From Rhodocollybia butyracea (lineage: Eukaryota > Basidiomycota > Agaricomycetes > Agaricales > Omphalotaceae), in the NCBI GenBank assembly GCA_015501585.1, contig JADNRY010000052.1, positions 186,001 through 250,000 of the forward strand: a stretch of 64,000 nt of DNA. Direction: 5' to 3'. Numbering within the stretch: position 1 is the stretch's first letter; every line of letters begins with the position of its first letter. Positions 1 to 11,879 of this stretch are shown here, piece by piece. Under the pieces are notes generated by a model, which saw only the letters and a program-made list of their open reading frames with translations, had not been told where the DNA came from and ran no database searches. The translations under genes and the position numbers were made by a program.

Positions 1-26
1 TACATCCAACTCTGACAACATCCACA

Positions 27-1575
27 ATGAACCTAACCAATCTAACACTCTGCTTTCCTCTTCCCTCTTCTTCATCTTCGAGATCTGTCCTGGCCGTCAG
101 CTCTATCTCAACAGAACAGCTGCAAAAAAATCACATAGTGGTGAAAGTAGACCGGTTCGGCTGGAGTGCAAATAATGTCACGTATCAAGCGTTGGGGGAG
201 CATCCTCACTTTAGGTGAGCTATTGACCTTTTGGTCTCTCTTCATTTCATTGTTGTTATTCGTTCAAAAGATATTATGACTTTCACCCTGCACCGGCTGC
301 AGCACCCACATCCGAATCTGAATCTGTATCTCCTCAAACACACGGAGTCCTTCCAGTCTGGGGATTCGGCACAGTCATCGCATCCGCTCATCCCAAATTA
401 ATTGTCGGAGAACGCCTTTATGGCTACTTCGCTCCTGCGAGGTATTTGGTACTGCCTATCGAAGAGAAGGACGTGAACAAGTACTCGATGTATGTTCCGA
501 GATCTCATTTGCCTGCTGGTATGCGTACTAGCTCTTACCAACTCTTACGATGATTCCCAATAACTGATGTCGATGAACCACAGACCGCAGAGTACACAAC
601 CAAATCCTCCGCTGTTCCACAGACCCATTATACTCTCCAGAAACAGAAGACCTCGCCATGCTCTACCGACCCTCGTTCTGGACCTCATACTGGTGCGAGG
701 ACTGGCTCGCGCGCAGCCAGTACCGTTCCGGATGCGAGTATATCCTCATCTCCAACGCAAGCAGCAAGACCGCGTATTGCTTAGCGTATTGCGTTCGCAA
801 GCGAGTGGCTTCCGGGACCAACATTGTCATCATCGGTCTAACCTCGAAAGGCACTACGGTGTTTACGAAGAAACTCGGGCTGTACCATGAGGTCTATGAT
901 TACGATTCTTTTCTTTCTACACCTGGAACGTCGTTTCATGAGAACAGCCAGAACAAAAGCAAAGGGAAAGCAAGTAGATGGATATACATCGACATTTCAG
1001 GAAACCAAGCTCTCAATACACGGATATATACGCACTTTGCGAGTCCGTATACGACTCCTACATTAGTCGCTGCCGTATCGTTGGGAATGACGAATCCAGC
1101 TCCAGAAGCAACGGACATCAAGGAGATTGAATGGTCAACCAACATCGACCCGAATGCCCCCAATACTCAGTCTCAATCTCAATCTCAGTCTCAATCTCAA
1201 TCTCAGTCTCAATCTCAGTCTCAGTCTCAGTCTCAGTCTCAGTCTCAATCTCAGTCTCTGCCGCCACAGAATAGCTCCACGTCCTCTCTAGTAGGATTTT
1301 GGCTTATCGCCGAACAATTCTTCTTATCCGAATGGCTTGCTGTACGTCGATTACAGCTTACCCCAACACAGATAGCCGACATGGAAAAGACAGCTTGGAA
1401 GGCACTGACGCGGGATTGCATAGCGTGGGTGAAGATAGAGCATGTTTGGGGTGGAGACCGGGTCAAAAGAGCGTATGAGGCGTTGATATGGAACACGAAG
1501 GGGCTGAGTCCGGATAAAGGGTTGACTTGGAGTATGTGGGATGCTGAAGACGCAGATATCAGAGCGAAATCGTAG
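27..1575 (+). CDS. DUF2855 family protein, copy 1 (intact)
   Basis: Three exons, 27-214, 271-518 and 584-1575, join in frame to about 475 residues. The product matches the fungal/bacterial DUF2855 family, distant relatives of medium-chain dehydrogenases whose reaction is not known. Recognisable stretches are the N-terminal [19 protein letters not shown], the VWGFGTV segment, then [11 protein letters not shown] and the Rossmann-like [11 protein letters not shown] about residue 225. Splice sites are GTGAGC and GTATGC donors with AAAG and ACAG acceptors. A low-complexity (Gln-Ser)15 tract lies between the nucleotide-binding part and the C-terminal EIEHVWGG region. Upstream sequence is cut by the window edge, but the leader just before the ATG is nearly the same as that of the tandem copy. 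Family assignment is from recalled motifs; the function is unknown. Confidence 0.85.
1168..1257 (+). repeat. Coding hexanucleotide microsatellite, (CAR TCT)15
   Basis: Fifteen consecutive 6-base units (CAGTCT or CAATCT) encode Gln-Ser fifteen times inside the last exon of DUF2855 copy 1. The tandem paralogue has only two such units at the same place. The mix of CAG and CAA units suggests several rounds of slippage. Confidence 0.95.
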
Positions 1576-2044
1576 AACACCTACTCATTGTTCATCACCT
1601 TGACGAAGACAAGTAATATATCCCGATTGTTACTTTCTGCCATCCTTCTATGAGATCTAAGCTCGAAGATGAACCTGCAGTTGGGGATGTTATATAAATT
1701 CAAAGGTGGCTGAGTAGTACTACCATATACATGTGCTTATCTCCGTTCAAGCCTGTGTGTGCAGCTGGCTAAATTTTCGCAGACAGACAGTGTAAATCAC
1801 GCTTGACAGAGAAAATCTCGAGCTCGTGACCGCGGGCTGCTGGGCGCTTCTTGCTTGATCTCTTTGATGTTCATTCAATGTTGTTCATCAACTACAGACC
1901 AGTCAACTACAGACTTACGAACGGTATTCAAGCACTAGGACTGAAATATAATTGACCATAGCATCTTCACGCAATACTTGGAGCTTTTCAGCTAATTTCT
2001 ACTGTATGCCAAACCTCCGGTGACTACATCGCCGGTGTCGAGTC

Positions 2045-2051
2045 TATAAAA
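2045..2051 (+). promoter_or_regulatory. TATA box of DUF2855 copy 2
   Basis: TATAAAA lies 38 bases before the ATG at 2083, followed by a short leader (ACATTCAACTCTGACC) that resembles the one in front of copy 1. Spacing fits a fungal core promoter. Confidence 0.55.
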
Positions 2052-2082
2052 GCGGCTACATTCAACTCTGACCATATCCACA

Positions 2083-3545
2083 ATGAACGCAACCAATCTA
2101 ACACTCTGCTTTCCTCGTTCCTCTTCATCTTCATCATCGAAATCTGTCCTGGCCGTCAGTTCTATCTTAACAGAACAGCTGCAAAGAAATCACATAGTGG
2201 TGAAAGTAGACCGGTTCGGCTGGAGTGCAAATAATGTCACGTATCAAGCGTTGGGGAGACATCCTCACTTTAGGTGAGTTATCGAAATCTCTTCATTATT
2301 CATTTTTTTGTTCTTATTCGTTCAAAAGATATTATGACTTTCACCCTGCACCAGCTGCACCATCCACATCCACCTCCGAACCAGTATCTCCTCAAACACA
2401 CGGAGTCGTTCCAGTCTGGGGATTCGGCACCGTCGTCTCCTCTGCTCATCCCAAAGTAATCGTCGGAGAACGCCTTTATGGCTATTTCGCTCCTGCGAGA
2501 TATTTGGTACTGCCTATCGCCGAGAAGGACGTGAACAAGTATTCAATATATGTTCCGAGATCTCATCTTCCTGCTGGTAAGCGTATTAGTTCTTACCAGC
2601 TCCTACCAGGACTCCCGCTAACTAATTTCGATGAACCACAGACCGCAGAGTATACAACCAAATCCTCCGTTGCTCCACAGATCCATTATACTCTCCAGAA
2701 ACAGAAGACCTCGCCATGCTCTATCGACCCTTGTTCTGGACCTCATACTGGTGCGAGGACTGGCTCGCACGCAGCCAGTACCGCTCCGGATGCGAGTACA
2801 TTCTTATCTCCAGCGCAAGCAGCAAGACCGCGTTTTGCTTAGCGTATTGCGTTCGCAAGCGAGTGGCCTCCGGAATAAACATTGTCATCATCGGTCTAAC
2901 TTCGAAAGGCAATATGGAGTTTACGAAGAAGCTTGGGCTGTACCACGAGGTCTATGATTACGACTCTTTTCTTTCTACGCCTGGCAACGTCGTTTTACGG
3001 TGGTACCAGCCAAAACAAAAGCAAAGCAAAGTAGATGGATATACATCGACGTCGCAGGGAACCAAGCTCTCAATACACGGATATACACGCATTTTGCGAG
3101 CCCGTATACGATTCCTACATTAGTCGCGGCCGTGTCGCTGGGAATGACGAATCTAGCTCCAGGAGCAGCGAACGTCAAAGAGATCGAATGGTCAACTAAT
3201 ACCGACCTAAAGGCCGCCAATACTCAGTCTCAGTCGCCACAGAATAGCTCCGTATCCTCCTTAGGATTCTGGCCTGTCGCCGAACAATTCTTCCTACCAG
3301 AATGGCTTGCCGTACGTCGATTACAGCTTAGCCCAACACAGATAGCCGACATGCAAAAGGGAGCTTGGGAGGCGCTGATGCGGGATTGCATAGCGTGGGT
3401 CGAGATAGAGCATGTTTGGGGTGGTGAGAGGGTTAAAAGAGCGTATGAGGCGTTGATAGGGAACCCGAGAGGGGTGAGCCCGGATAAAGGGTTGATTTGG
3501 AGTATGTGGGACGCTGAAGACGCAAATACTAGAGCGAAATTGTAG
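2083..3545 (+). pseudogene. DUF2855 family protein, copy 2 (frameshifted)
   Basis: Tandem duplicate of the gene at 27-1575 with the same three-exon structure: 2083-2273, 2329-2576 and 2642-3545. Both introns sit at the same codons and phases. The frame is open to about 2985. Aligned with copy 1, the interval between the STPG codons and the RWIYID codons is one base shorter (59 instead of 60), so the downstream part is read in another frame, which then stays open to the stop at 3545. The only GT-AG pair that could hide the shift is 21 bases apart (2989-3009), too short for an intron. The copy therefore encodes a protein truncated at about 3123, unless the base is a sequencing error. The Gln-Ser tract is reduced to two units. 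Confidence 0.75.
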
Positions 3546-3905
3546 AACACCTGTTTCAAGTTCATCGACATCACTTGCAGACAAAGAGAAGGAATATATC
3601 CGATTGTTTACTTTCTTTCCGTCTACGAGTTGTAAGCTCGAGGATGAACGTTGAACGTTGAACCTGCAGTTGCGGGCATGTTATACCAATTGCAAGGTAG
3701 CCAAGTACATATACGGTAAATGTACGTAGTACGTAGTTATCTTCGTTCAAGCCTGTGTGTGCATGGCTAATTTTTGTAGACCGGGTAGACAGTCTAAACA
3801 AACGCAAAAAGTCAGTCATTACAGCTCGCGCCTTCGACAAAAAACTCCAAAGAGAACGTACCAAAAAATCTCTAGCATCTTTTTCATGACGTTCTTTCTT
3901 TCTCT

Positions 3906-4130
3906 CTAAGCAGGAATCAACAAATCACCCCAAGCCCTAACAGCAACGATCCCTCCAAGAAACAGGCCAACACCCGTCAGCACGCTGATATTTCCAGGAA
4001 GCTTCTCTGGCGCATAGACTTGTTCTCTTAGGAACCGTGAAAATGCGCTTTCGTCCAAGTCAGAAGGCTGTAATCGTCTGCCTGCACCCGGGTACGGCGC
4101 TGGGGTAGGGTTAGCTGAACGGCGGGCCAT
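3906..4130 (-). CDS. Small tail-anchored membrane protein, TOM6-like
   Basis: Single-exon 74-residue protein. The first 45 residues are hydrophilic and Pro/Arg-rich; then FLREQVYAPEKLPGN leads into a hydrophobic span (ISVLTGVGLFLGGIVAVRAW), and the protein ends GDLLIPA. This size and layout, with one C-terminal membrane helix ending in D-x-x-x-P, resemble fungal Tom6, a small subunit that stabilises the mitochondrial outer-membrane TOM translocase. The assignment rests on architecture and recalled basidiomycete relatives, not on a strict motif. Another small tail-anchored mitochondrial protein is possible. Confidence 0.5.
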   Translation of the reverse strand: MARRSANPTPAPYPGAGRRLQPSDLDESAFSRFLREQVYAPEKLPGNISVLTGVGLFLGGIVAVRAWGDLLIPA

Positions 4131-4139
4131 TTCTGGTTT

Positions 4140-4787
4140 ATTGTGGTGGGTAGATGAAGATAGGTAATTGACTCGTGGTCAGCTTGTGTGTGGTGGTCGT
4201 CGGTGAAAAACTAATGCAAAAAAGCGATGAGCCATATCAATGATCACATGATTCCAGCGCTCAGCCGGAACCCCGTGAATCCGGTGTAAAGTTAGAAATC
4301 AACCTGGCTCCGACCTCGGTGGTAACGTCTCTGAATTCACCTGAACTTCACAGCATCGTCGGAAAACGTAAATCGGGTCATTAATTAATGTTCTAACCCA
4401 TAAAAAGCTCTTGCCAGACTAGAGGAAATACCTCGCTTGAATCTGCTCGAACTGAGGCTACTGTCGCTCGGCTTCTGACTAGCGGCACCAACTCAACACC
4501 AACTAGTTCAAATCTCCAGGGCCAGTTCTACGTCGCTGGTCCACCAAGGCACGGACGCCACCTGACCTGACCTACCCCAGCCTTACTATATACACCCGCT
4601 AACCACTTAACCATCTTCCGTGATTACACCTGATTACACTCAATCTACGCTGTGTACGGAAATCCGAAATTTCGTTTCTTTATAAACAGATCCGAAAGCA
4701 TTCCACATCGCGTTTCCGCTTTGTTCGTTCGCCCATTTCTTACGGGTCGACGCTCGTGCCAGCAAAGCTCTGACCTTACGACTCGAA
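4140..4787. other. Intergenic stretch between divergent small genes
   Basis: No convincing coding or RNA feature. It holds the divergent upstream regions of the TOM6-like gene (minus) and the disordered-protein gene (plus). The frame of the latter's ATG is open upstream to 4686 but has no other ATG. Confidence 0.5.
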
Positions 4788-5646
4788 ATGCATGTATGTC
4801 CCCGTTCCTTTTTTTTTATTACTTTTAGGCTGCAAAAAGCTTCAAGCTTCGAGTTATATTCCCTCATCCTAATCTCTTCATTTCATTTTAGACCCCCAGG
4901 AACAGTGGTAACGGCAACGGTACCAACCGCAGCAGCAGTAGCACTGAATCCTCCGAATCCTCTGGGACCTCGAAAGAAGCAATGACACGAGCATCTGAAA
5001 TGAACCGCCATTTTTCTATTTCGTCGAAGAATATCGAAGTGGACCTGGAAGATGATGAGGATGACGACGATACGGACACAGACACTCTATGTGTGAGTCG
5101 CAGTTGGCTGTTTGCTGTGCTTAGCAACCTCTATTCTAATACTCTATACATATGGATATAGGGACCCGACCATCAACATTCTACGACTTTACGAACCGCA
5201 GCAGACATACACCCAGCGCATGATGATCGAGACTTCACTTCAAGTCCATCTTCAGAATCGTATACTCCGAGCAGCAATAGTAATAGATCATCAGGGATCT
5301 TCCAACGAATCAAAAGACGGTATACCTTGCCCTCCCCCATGCCCTCCCCCATGACATCTGCAATGTCCGGCGTACCGAATCGCGCCCGAAGTCAGACGCT
5401 CAATCTCGAGGAAAGAGCGCCGCCATACCCGCCTCGATCGAGCAAGTCCAGATCATTATGGTCCGTGGTATCTCTATCCAGATCCAGTAGTAAACGCTCC
5501 AATTCGTCTATTGGACGAGGAGGAATAGTGGTACGCCAAAAATATTTTTTTATGTTACGAACAATGAGGCTGACGGGAATATAACCTTTTTCATTTACTT
5601 ACTCCAGGCAGAAATGATGGATGAGGATGACCGTAGTTGGGTGTAA
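4788..5646 (+). CDS. Hypothetical intrinsically disordered protein
   Basis: Not recognised. Four exons join in frame (4788-4793, 4892-5092, 5162-5530, 5608-5646) to 204 residues. The introns have GTATGT/TTTAG, GTGAGT/ATAG and GTACGC/CCAG ends. The protein is Ser/Asn-rich, with SSSSTESSESSGTS near the N-terminus, an acidic run EDDEDDDDTDTDT about residue 60, Pro/Met-rich PSPMPSPM, and basic Ser-rich stretches near the C-terminus. It looks like a nuclear or signalling adaptor with phosphorylation sites, but no domain is visible. The 6-base first exon is unusual, and the true start may lie in an upstream exon. Confidence 0.55.
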
Positions 5647-5766
5647 TATACTTATTCAGTTACTGTCGGCTGGAAAGAAAATTAAAAAACAAGCGGAAAT
5701 TTCCAAGTGTCGACGATGCTAGTAAGTTAGGCCGAGGTAAGTTAGGCCGTGGTTCATGTTGATATG

Positions 5767-5926
5767 GAGGTGACGCGTGACTTTTGAACTCATTTTGCGA
5801 GCGAATAAGGACTCTCCTTTTATTTAACTTACCACAGACCATTGAACTCTGTCGAGGTTTAAACAGCTGGGAAGAATGAAAAGTTCAGCTGAGGTGACGC
5901 GTGACTTTTGACTCATTCTGTGAGCG
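5767..5926. repeat. Direct repeat of about 36 bp upstream of F-box copy A
   Basis: The motif beginning GAGGTGACGCGTGACTTTTG and continuing to TGAGCG occurs at 5767 and again at 5891 with few differences, 124 bases apart. A shorter tandem, TAAGTTAGGCCG twice, precedes it near 5722-5750. Confidence 0.7.
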
Positions 5927-5978
5927 CCCAGAAAGGACACCCTTGTATCGAACCGCCACCATCCCCCTATCTGTGGCA

Positions 5979-8527
5979 ATGGCCCACGATCTAAGAACAA
6001 ATCCACCGTCGGTAAGACTAGCGGTCACCAAACCCCCGGGACGAATACACCGAAAGGCGAAGGAAAGCCTTTACGCAAACGCGCCAGAGTTAGCACCCAA
6101 AAATCCGGTTCGTCGAAGTTAGAGGATCAGAATGTCGACGGCCCCGAGAATCAGTCTAACAAAAAACTCAACGCGAAGAAGGGGCGACCTGACTCAGAGT
6201 CGCGACGGTTTAAGGGAACCGAGGGTTTCTTGAACGGTTAATGAAAGATATTCCGTTTGAAGTGGTTCTCGAGGTATGTGAAATCAAAACTATAATTTTC
6301 AAACCTGGCCTCACGTCGGTCAAGGTATTCTGTCGCGCTGAGCCGGGAGATCTGCTCCGTCTTTCTCGGACATCAAAAGATATTCGAGCCATCCTCATGA
6401 GCAGACGCTACGCGTACATCTGGCGTTCTGCGCGTCAAAACATCGGACTTCCGCCGCCCCCAGACGACATGAATGAACCTCAGTTTGCTCACCTGGTATT
6501 TGATGACGTGTTTTGCTACGTAAGTGCATCGTTGGGACAACTATCTGTCAAATAATCACCGTTCTGTCCTTGTACCTAGATCTGCAAGCGCAAAGGTTGT
6601 GAAAATATACTCTGGACATTCCGTGCTAGGGCTTGCCCTAAATGTGCCGCCTCAGCGTACGTTCCTGCATTTCCCCTTCTTTTATATCTCTTATTTACTT
6701 TGGGAGCAAATCTATCCAGCCTTCCCGATTACGACTGGGAATATCTATGTCAACAGCCTGCGGATTATCGTGAACTTAGACTAAGTGTCCTGCCCTCAGA
6801 GTCTGTTCAAGTTGAACAGGGTGAGTTCTTGTATTCAGTGTTATCTGTCTCTCATGCGTGGTTCAGAACGGGTACTTGTCGGGAGTAACAAATACGGCAG
6901 GACATTGAAAACCGAGTTTGAATTGTTGAAAAGTGAACTTGAGCGGGAAGAATGGATATCACAGAAGCAGAAGGAACTTAAAGCTAATCAAGAGGTAAGC
7001 TTGAGACATATTACAATCAACGCTGGTGTGTTACTCAATACTTCCCAGCACGCTAAATTGTGTGTTCAATGGTTTCGGTCCACGTTGAGTGGTCGTAGTA
7101 AAGAACTCGAAGCTCTTCGTACAGAACGGAGGGAAGAGTGAGCCTAATTGTCTTTTTATCGTCGACGTCAGTATCTTGAGCTTTCTTCCATATCAACAGC
7201 ATCATTGGTCGATTCGACGCAATTGGGTGGGGTGAAGAAGCAAGGATTATGGCAAACGAATACGGGAATGAATTCTCTACTCATAAGTTCGTCAGGCAAA
7301 CAAAAAAACTCACAGACCTCGGTATGCACTTTATAGCATCCTCTCATGATTGGAATAATCACCCAATGTACTTAGTTTGGCGCCGTATAAGCCACGAACT
7401 GTTGAATCTTTTAGTAATGCACAAGACTGATCGTTTGCGCAAGGAAAAAGAGACTACCAGAAGGGAACACTATGCTGCTTTTTCCAATGCATATATCAGG
7501 ATCCGGGACACCTTGGATCTTCGACAACCTCTACCCGCCGTGGGAGACATACTCAAGTACGAGCCCATTGAAGACATCATATGGCTCCTTGACAGAAACA
7601 TCGACGATGCATATTCGTCCTCAAAGATCTCTGAGCATCTCCCTGATATCATCGCGGAATGGAGGCCAAAAAAGACACAGGAGCTTGCTGATCTCCTTGG
7701 AATCACTGGAGCGACCGCGTTGGATTTGCATCTTGCCACATCGGTATTTGAATGCAAGGCTGAGGGCTGTGGTGCGGTTTATTTTATCCTGGGATATTCT
7801 ACCATGATTGTTGCTTGCGCAATGAGCGGTTTCGCTTCTTTGGTGCGAGCCGAATGCAAACATGGAAGCCTGGGCACTCACGTGCAGTCTGGCCTTGGTC
7901 GACCAGGTGGATTGATTCCAATAATGCAATTTCACGCGTTTCGAAGATAGTAGTGGAGGCTTGTGGGCTCGATCCCGCCGTTGCGACGGTGCAAGATCTT
8001 TATGATGCCAATCCTCTCATTGAATGCACGACTTGCGCAGGTGCGAAAGGTTCGCGGTACTTCACCTGGTGGCCTCTAATCGTATGCCTCTGTTTCTCAA
8101 CTTCGAGAAGCGTGTGTCCTGACCTTTACCTCCCAGTTGTCACACCCGCCTTCTCATACCATCAAAATCCATTCGTCTTGTTCAGCTGCTGTGAAGTCAG
8201 AGATTGCACTCAAATTTCCCAGCTCTGATGAAAACCTGTCATGTTCCCATTGTCACTCTACGATCCTGAAGGAGAGCATGCGTTCGCATTTGGAAACAAC
8301 GTAAGCCTCGTGGTGCTTGTAAGGCGTTTCAGTGTTTAAATATCTTGCCTTTCAGTCATAGCATTCAACTTGTGGAAAGACAGAATCTGCTCGTTCTTGA
8401 TCTTCAAGCAATTCAAGAACACTGGTATTTCCCTCTTCTTCCACAGTATGAACATCACAAATCATCTATGTCCCTATTTGAACCGGGTTATTACAAGATT
8501 AAGGCATCTTTACTTGGTTCGCCTTAG
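5979..8527 (+). pseudogene. F-box family protein, copy A (decayed)
   Basis: Same family and exon order as the intact minus-strand genes at 32067-34568 and 49775-52311. Visible parts are the F-box segment (FERLMKDIPFEVVLE then AEPGDLLRLSRTSKD), the zinc-binding ICKRKGCENILW with CPKC, a coiled-coil exon, a long exon with IRIRDTLDLRQPLPAVGDIL, and the C-terminal CSHCH finger and SHSIQLVERQN exon. Reading frames fail at several points: near the start (5979-6010), before the F-box (about 6215) and at about 7780, where a base is missing relative to the paralogues. One internal exon uses an acceptor 30 bases upstream of the family site. F-box proteins of this type usually serve as SCF ubiquitin-ligase adaptors; this copy is probably not functional. 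Confidence 0.75.
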
Positions 8528-9030
8528 TCAAGTTGTATTTTAGTTTTCTATTGATTACTATCTATCTGGTGAAGTTGCACAGCGATGTATTTTACTGTGG
8601 TCCCAAGTACCACTCCTTTGTATTATATCTATTTAAGTATTACCTTACTAGTGCTACTATCAAATTACTATCCAAATACTGACAACTGCATAATGAGTAC
8701 CGGAACATCCCGCTTTATGCTCGATTACTTTCAGGTGAGCATTACCTTTTTTCTCTGTCTACCTACGAATATTTACGAATGTTGTGGTACTCAGCCAGTC
8801 TACGTTAGACTTATTGTGACGGAGTCATGGCCGACGAGATCAATCGGAAAGACAGGGATAGCCTTGGGGGTAGCGCTGGATTCGAGTATTCAAAGAAAAG
8901 TATACGAACGTCGAAGTACGATACGACGGAATAGACGGTCCGGGTGGGGCGGATAACGATCCGTTGCACTTATGTAAAGCGAGACCTCAGAGTTCAACTT
9001 CTACCATCGTTTGCTTTACCGTATCTTGCA
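8528..9030. other. Intergenic, no assignable gene
   Basis: Separates F-box copies A and B. Open frames here are short and have no recognisable motif. The last part is the presumed promoter of copy B. Confidence 0.4.
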
Positions 9031-11538
9031 ATGGCTCAGTCTGAAGAAGAATTCACCATCGACAATACCAGCGGTTACCAAGATGACAAAAGCCCTGGGG
9101 AAAATACGTTAGGAGACGAGCCTTATCAAGAAAAGCCTTCGCGCAAACGAGACAGAACTGGCCAAAAATCCGGTTCGTCAAAGCCGAACGCTCGGAATGT
9201 CGACAACTGCCCCGATATTCATTGTGAGATTGAATCCATTCAAAAATTCAACTTCAAGAAACGGATGCCTGAAGAATTTAGACGGGTCAAAGGCAAACGA
9301 GGGCTTCTTGAGTGGCTAGCGAAAGATATTCCATTCGATGTGATCCTCGAGGTAAGGCTATAGCTCCAGGCTTAGCCTCACCTGTAATCATTGTCTGTCA
9401 GATATTTTGTTGCGTCGAACCTGGAGATCTCCTTCGCCTTTCCCGGACATCAAAGGATATTCGAACCATTCTCATGAGCAGACGTTACGAGTACATTTGG
9501 CGTTCTGCCCGCCAAAATGTCGATGGACTTCCACCTCTTCCGAACGATCTAACGAACCTCAGTATGCTCATCTGCTGTTTGATGCATATTGCTATGTAAG
9601 TACACTATAATCCTCTTATGAATAATGACTCCATCTGTCTTTCTACGCAGATCTGTAAGCGTAAAGGCTGTGAAAATATACTCCGGACATTCCGTGCTAG
9701 GGTTTGCCACGAATGTTCCACGTAGGTCTTGCCTTGCTCCTTACATCTCTTGTTCACTCCAGGAACAGCTTTCTTGATAACATTGAAGAGTATTTATCCC
9801 GGCAGCCTGTGGCATATCGCAACTTGGGTATCCTGCCCTCAGAGTATGTTCAAGTTGGACAGGGTGAGTTCTTGCATCCATAGTGTCGTTTGTCTCTCAT
9901 GTCTTGTTAGAACGGGTACTTGTTGGAAGTAACAAATATGCTAAGAAATTCGAAACAGAGTTTCGATTATTGAGAACTGAACTTGAGCGAGAAGAGTGGA
10001 TCCTGCAGAAGCAGAAAGAACTTGAAGCTATTCAAGAGGTATTTCATCAAACCTTGTTGTGTTACTCTGTTTCAACGCCAAAACCCTTGCTGTCTTGTGT
10101 ATTGAGTGGCGTAGGTCCACATTGAGTAATCGCAGTAAGGAACTGGATGCGCTTCGAACCGAACGGAAACAAGAGTGAGCCTACCTGTCTTTCTATCATC
10201 AGTGTCACAGTATCTAACCTTTCGCGTGTGAACAGCATCATAGCTCGATTATCCTCACTTGGCTGGGGTGAAGAAGTAAAACTTATGGACAAGGAATACG
10301 AGAGCGAGTTCTCTGCCCATAGGCTGGTCAAACAAGCAAAACAACTCACAGATCACGGTACGAATTTCATAGCAAACGCTGACTGGAATACTCATCGAAT
10401 GTAGATTGGGAGCGCATGAAAAGCGAACTGTTGCATCTTTTATCAAGACACAAGAATGACCGTAGACATAAGGAAAGGTCGGGAATCATAGGCAGACTCT
10501 ATGTTTGTGCTGCCACAACCTACGTCAGAATCCGGGACACCTTGGATCCTCGACAACCTTTACCTGCTATCGGAGATGTACTCACTCATCCGCCTCTTAC
10601 ACAGAGGATATCATACGATTACTATGAAATTCCCCCGTCCCTTGACAATATATCCTCGAAGGTCTCCAAGTATCTCCCTGATATTATCGCGAAGTGGAGG
10701 CCAGAAAAGACTCAGGAGCTTGTTAATCTTCTGGAAACCTCTGGAACCGCCGTGTGCAATCCACAAGTTGCCGCATCAGTATTCGAATGCAAGGGTCGTG
10801 GTTGTGGCAAAGTATTACTCTATCCTTGGGTATTCTATCATGATTGTTGCATGCACAGTCAAGCACCCGGCTTTCATAGTGATTACGGAATGTATCTATG
10901 GAAGAGTGCTTATGAACGTGCAAGGGGCGCTGGACATCCAAGAGTATCGGTTTCAGTAGTAAAGCCTCACGCGTATCGAAGAAGGTTGTGGAAGGTTGTG
11001 GGCTTGATCCTGCCACTGCGACGGTGCAAGATCTTTATGATGCCAATCCGCTCATCGAATGTACGACATGCACACGTGCTGACGGTTCACGATACTTCAC
11101 CTGGTGGCCTCTGATCGTACGCCTCATTTTTTCTCCCGAATCATGATACTTGTCTGATCCTTATCTCCCAGTTGTCACACCCTTCTTCTCATTCCATCAA
11201 GGTCCATCCGCCCTCTTCAGCTGCATTGAAGTTGCAAATTGCAAGCGAATTCCCCAGCTATGATGAAAGCCTGTCATGTTCTCATTGTCACTCTACGATC
11301 TCAAAGCGGAGCATGCGTTCGCATTTGGAAACAAAGTGAGCATGATATTTTTTGGACGTTTCAGTGTTCAAACTTCTTGCCCTCTAGTCATGGTATCAAT
11401 CTCGCGAAAAGTCAAAGTCCCCTCGTTCTTGATCTTCAAGCGATTCAAGAGCATTGGTACTTGCCTCTTATTCGGGAACCATCGGTATGCTTATTCCGCC
11501 CGGGGCATTACAAGGTTGAGGATTCTTGGCTAGCTTGA
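9031..11538 (+). pseudogene. F-box family protein, copy B (decayed)
   Basis: Second plus-strand member of the family. Exons recognised by homology are 9031-9351, 9402-9595, 9651-9721, 9769-9863, 9911-10038, about 10116-10174, then the long C-terminal exons to 11538. The first exon (MAQSEEEF to PFDVILE) is intact. Lesions: one base is missing in the F-box exon near 9550 (194 instead of 195 bases), leading to a stop in exon 5. The acceptor of exon 6 is altered (TAGG instead of TAAG before TCC), moving the splice by one base. A further frame change lies near 10905-10935 in the long exon. Residual motifs include YEYIWRSARQNVDGLPPLP and IRDTLDPRQPLPAIGDVL. Confidence 0.75.
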
Positions 11539-11799
11539 TTTTCGTTAGGGTGTATTTTTATGTAAGTATTTTATGGAGTTGCCAATGAAATATTCAAAGT
11601 CGTCAATGTAATGAGAACGTTATTGTGGCCTCAAGTACTCGGAGGTGAAGATCGTCATTCCAGAGACATCCATGAGCGTTACTCTCATTTAAAGCAGCCA
11701 AATACTGGAAACCGTACTTCGAAGCAGTTGAAATAGTAACTATCAAAACGGGTCTGCTGCCTTGTAAACTAGATTTGAAGCATATAGTAAAAACATACT

Positions 11800-11879
11800 T
11801 ACTGATTGCAGAGTGACCAATGTTCGGGGTAAGATACCAGCACCAATTGAAGCTCTGTTTACAGCGTAACAGCTGCGGC
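11800..11879 (-). pseudogene. Relic of the missing C-terminus of the ice-binding protein
   Basis: Directly after the TAG of the DUF3494 gene, the minus strand still carries the family's C-terminal coding sequence. It is broken by the TAG itself, by a TAA 18 bases later and by one missing base; beyond that a frame reads TLVTLQS. The intact family has a TAVTL-TGA-GR-LAQT-VTL pattern here. Confidence 0.6.

Noticed and set aside
663..1580. Minus-strand frames opposite DUF2855 copy 1
   Set aside because: Antisense shadows of a conserved exon, without homologues or start context.
2985..3010. Mini-intron that would restore the frame of DUF2855 copy 2
   Set aside because: The GT-AG pair spans 21 bases, below the workable minimum for fungal introns, and it has no branch site.
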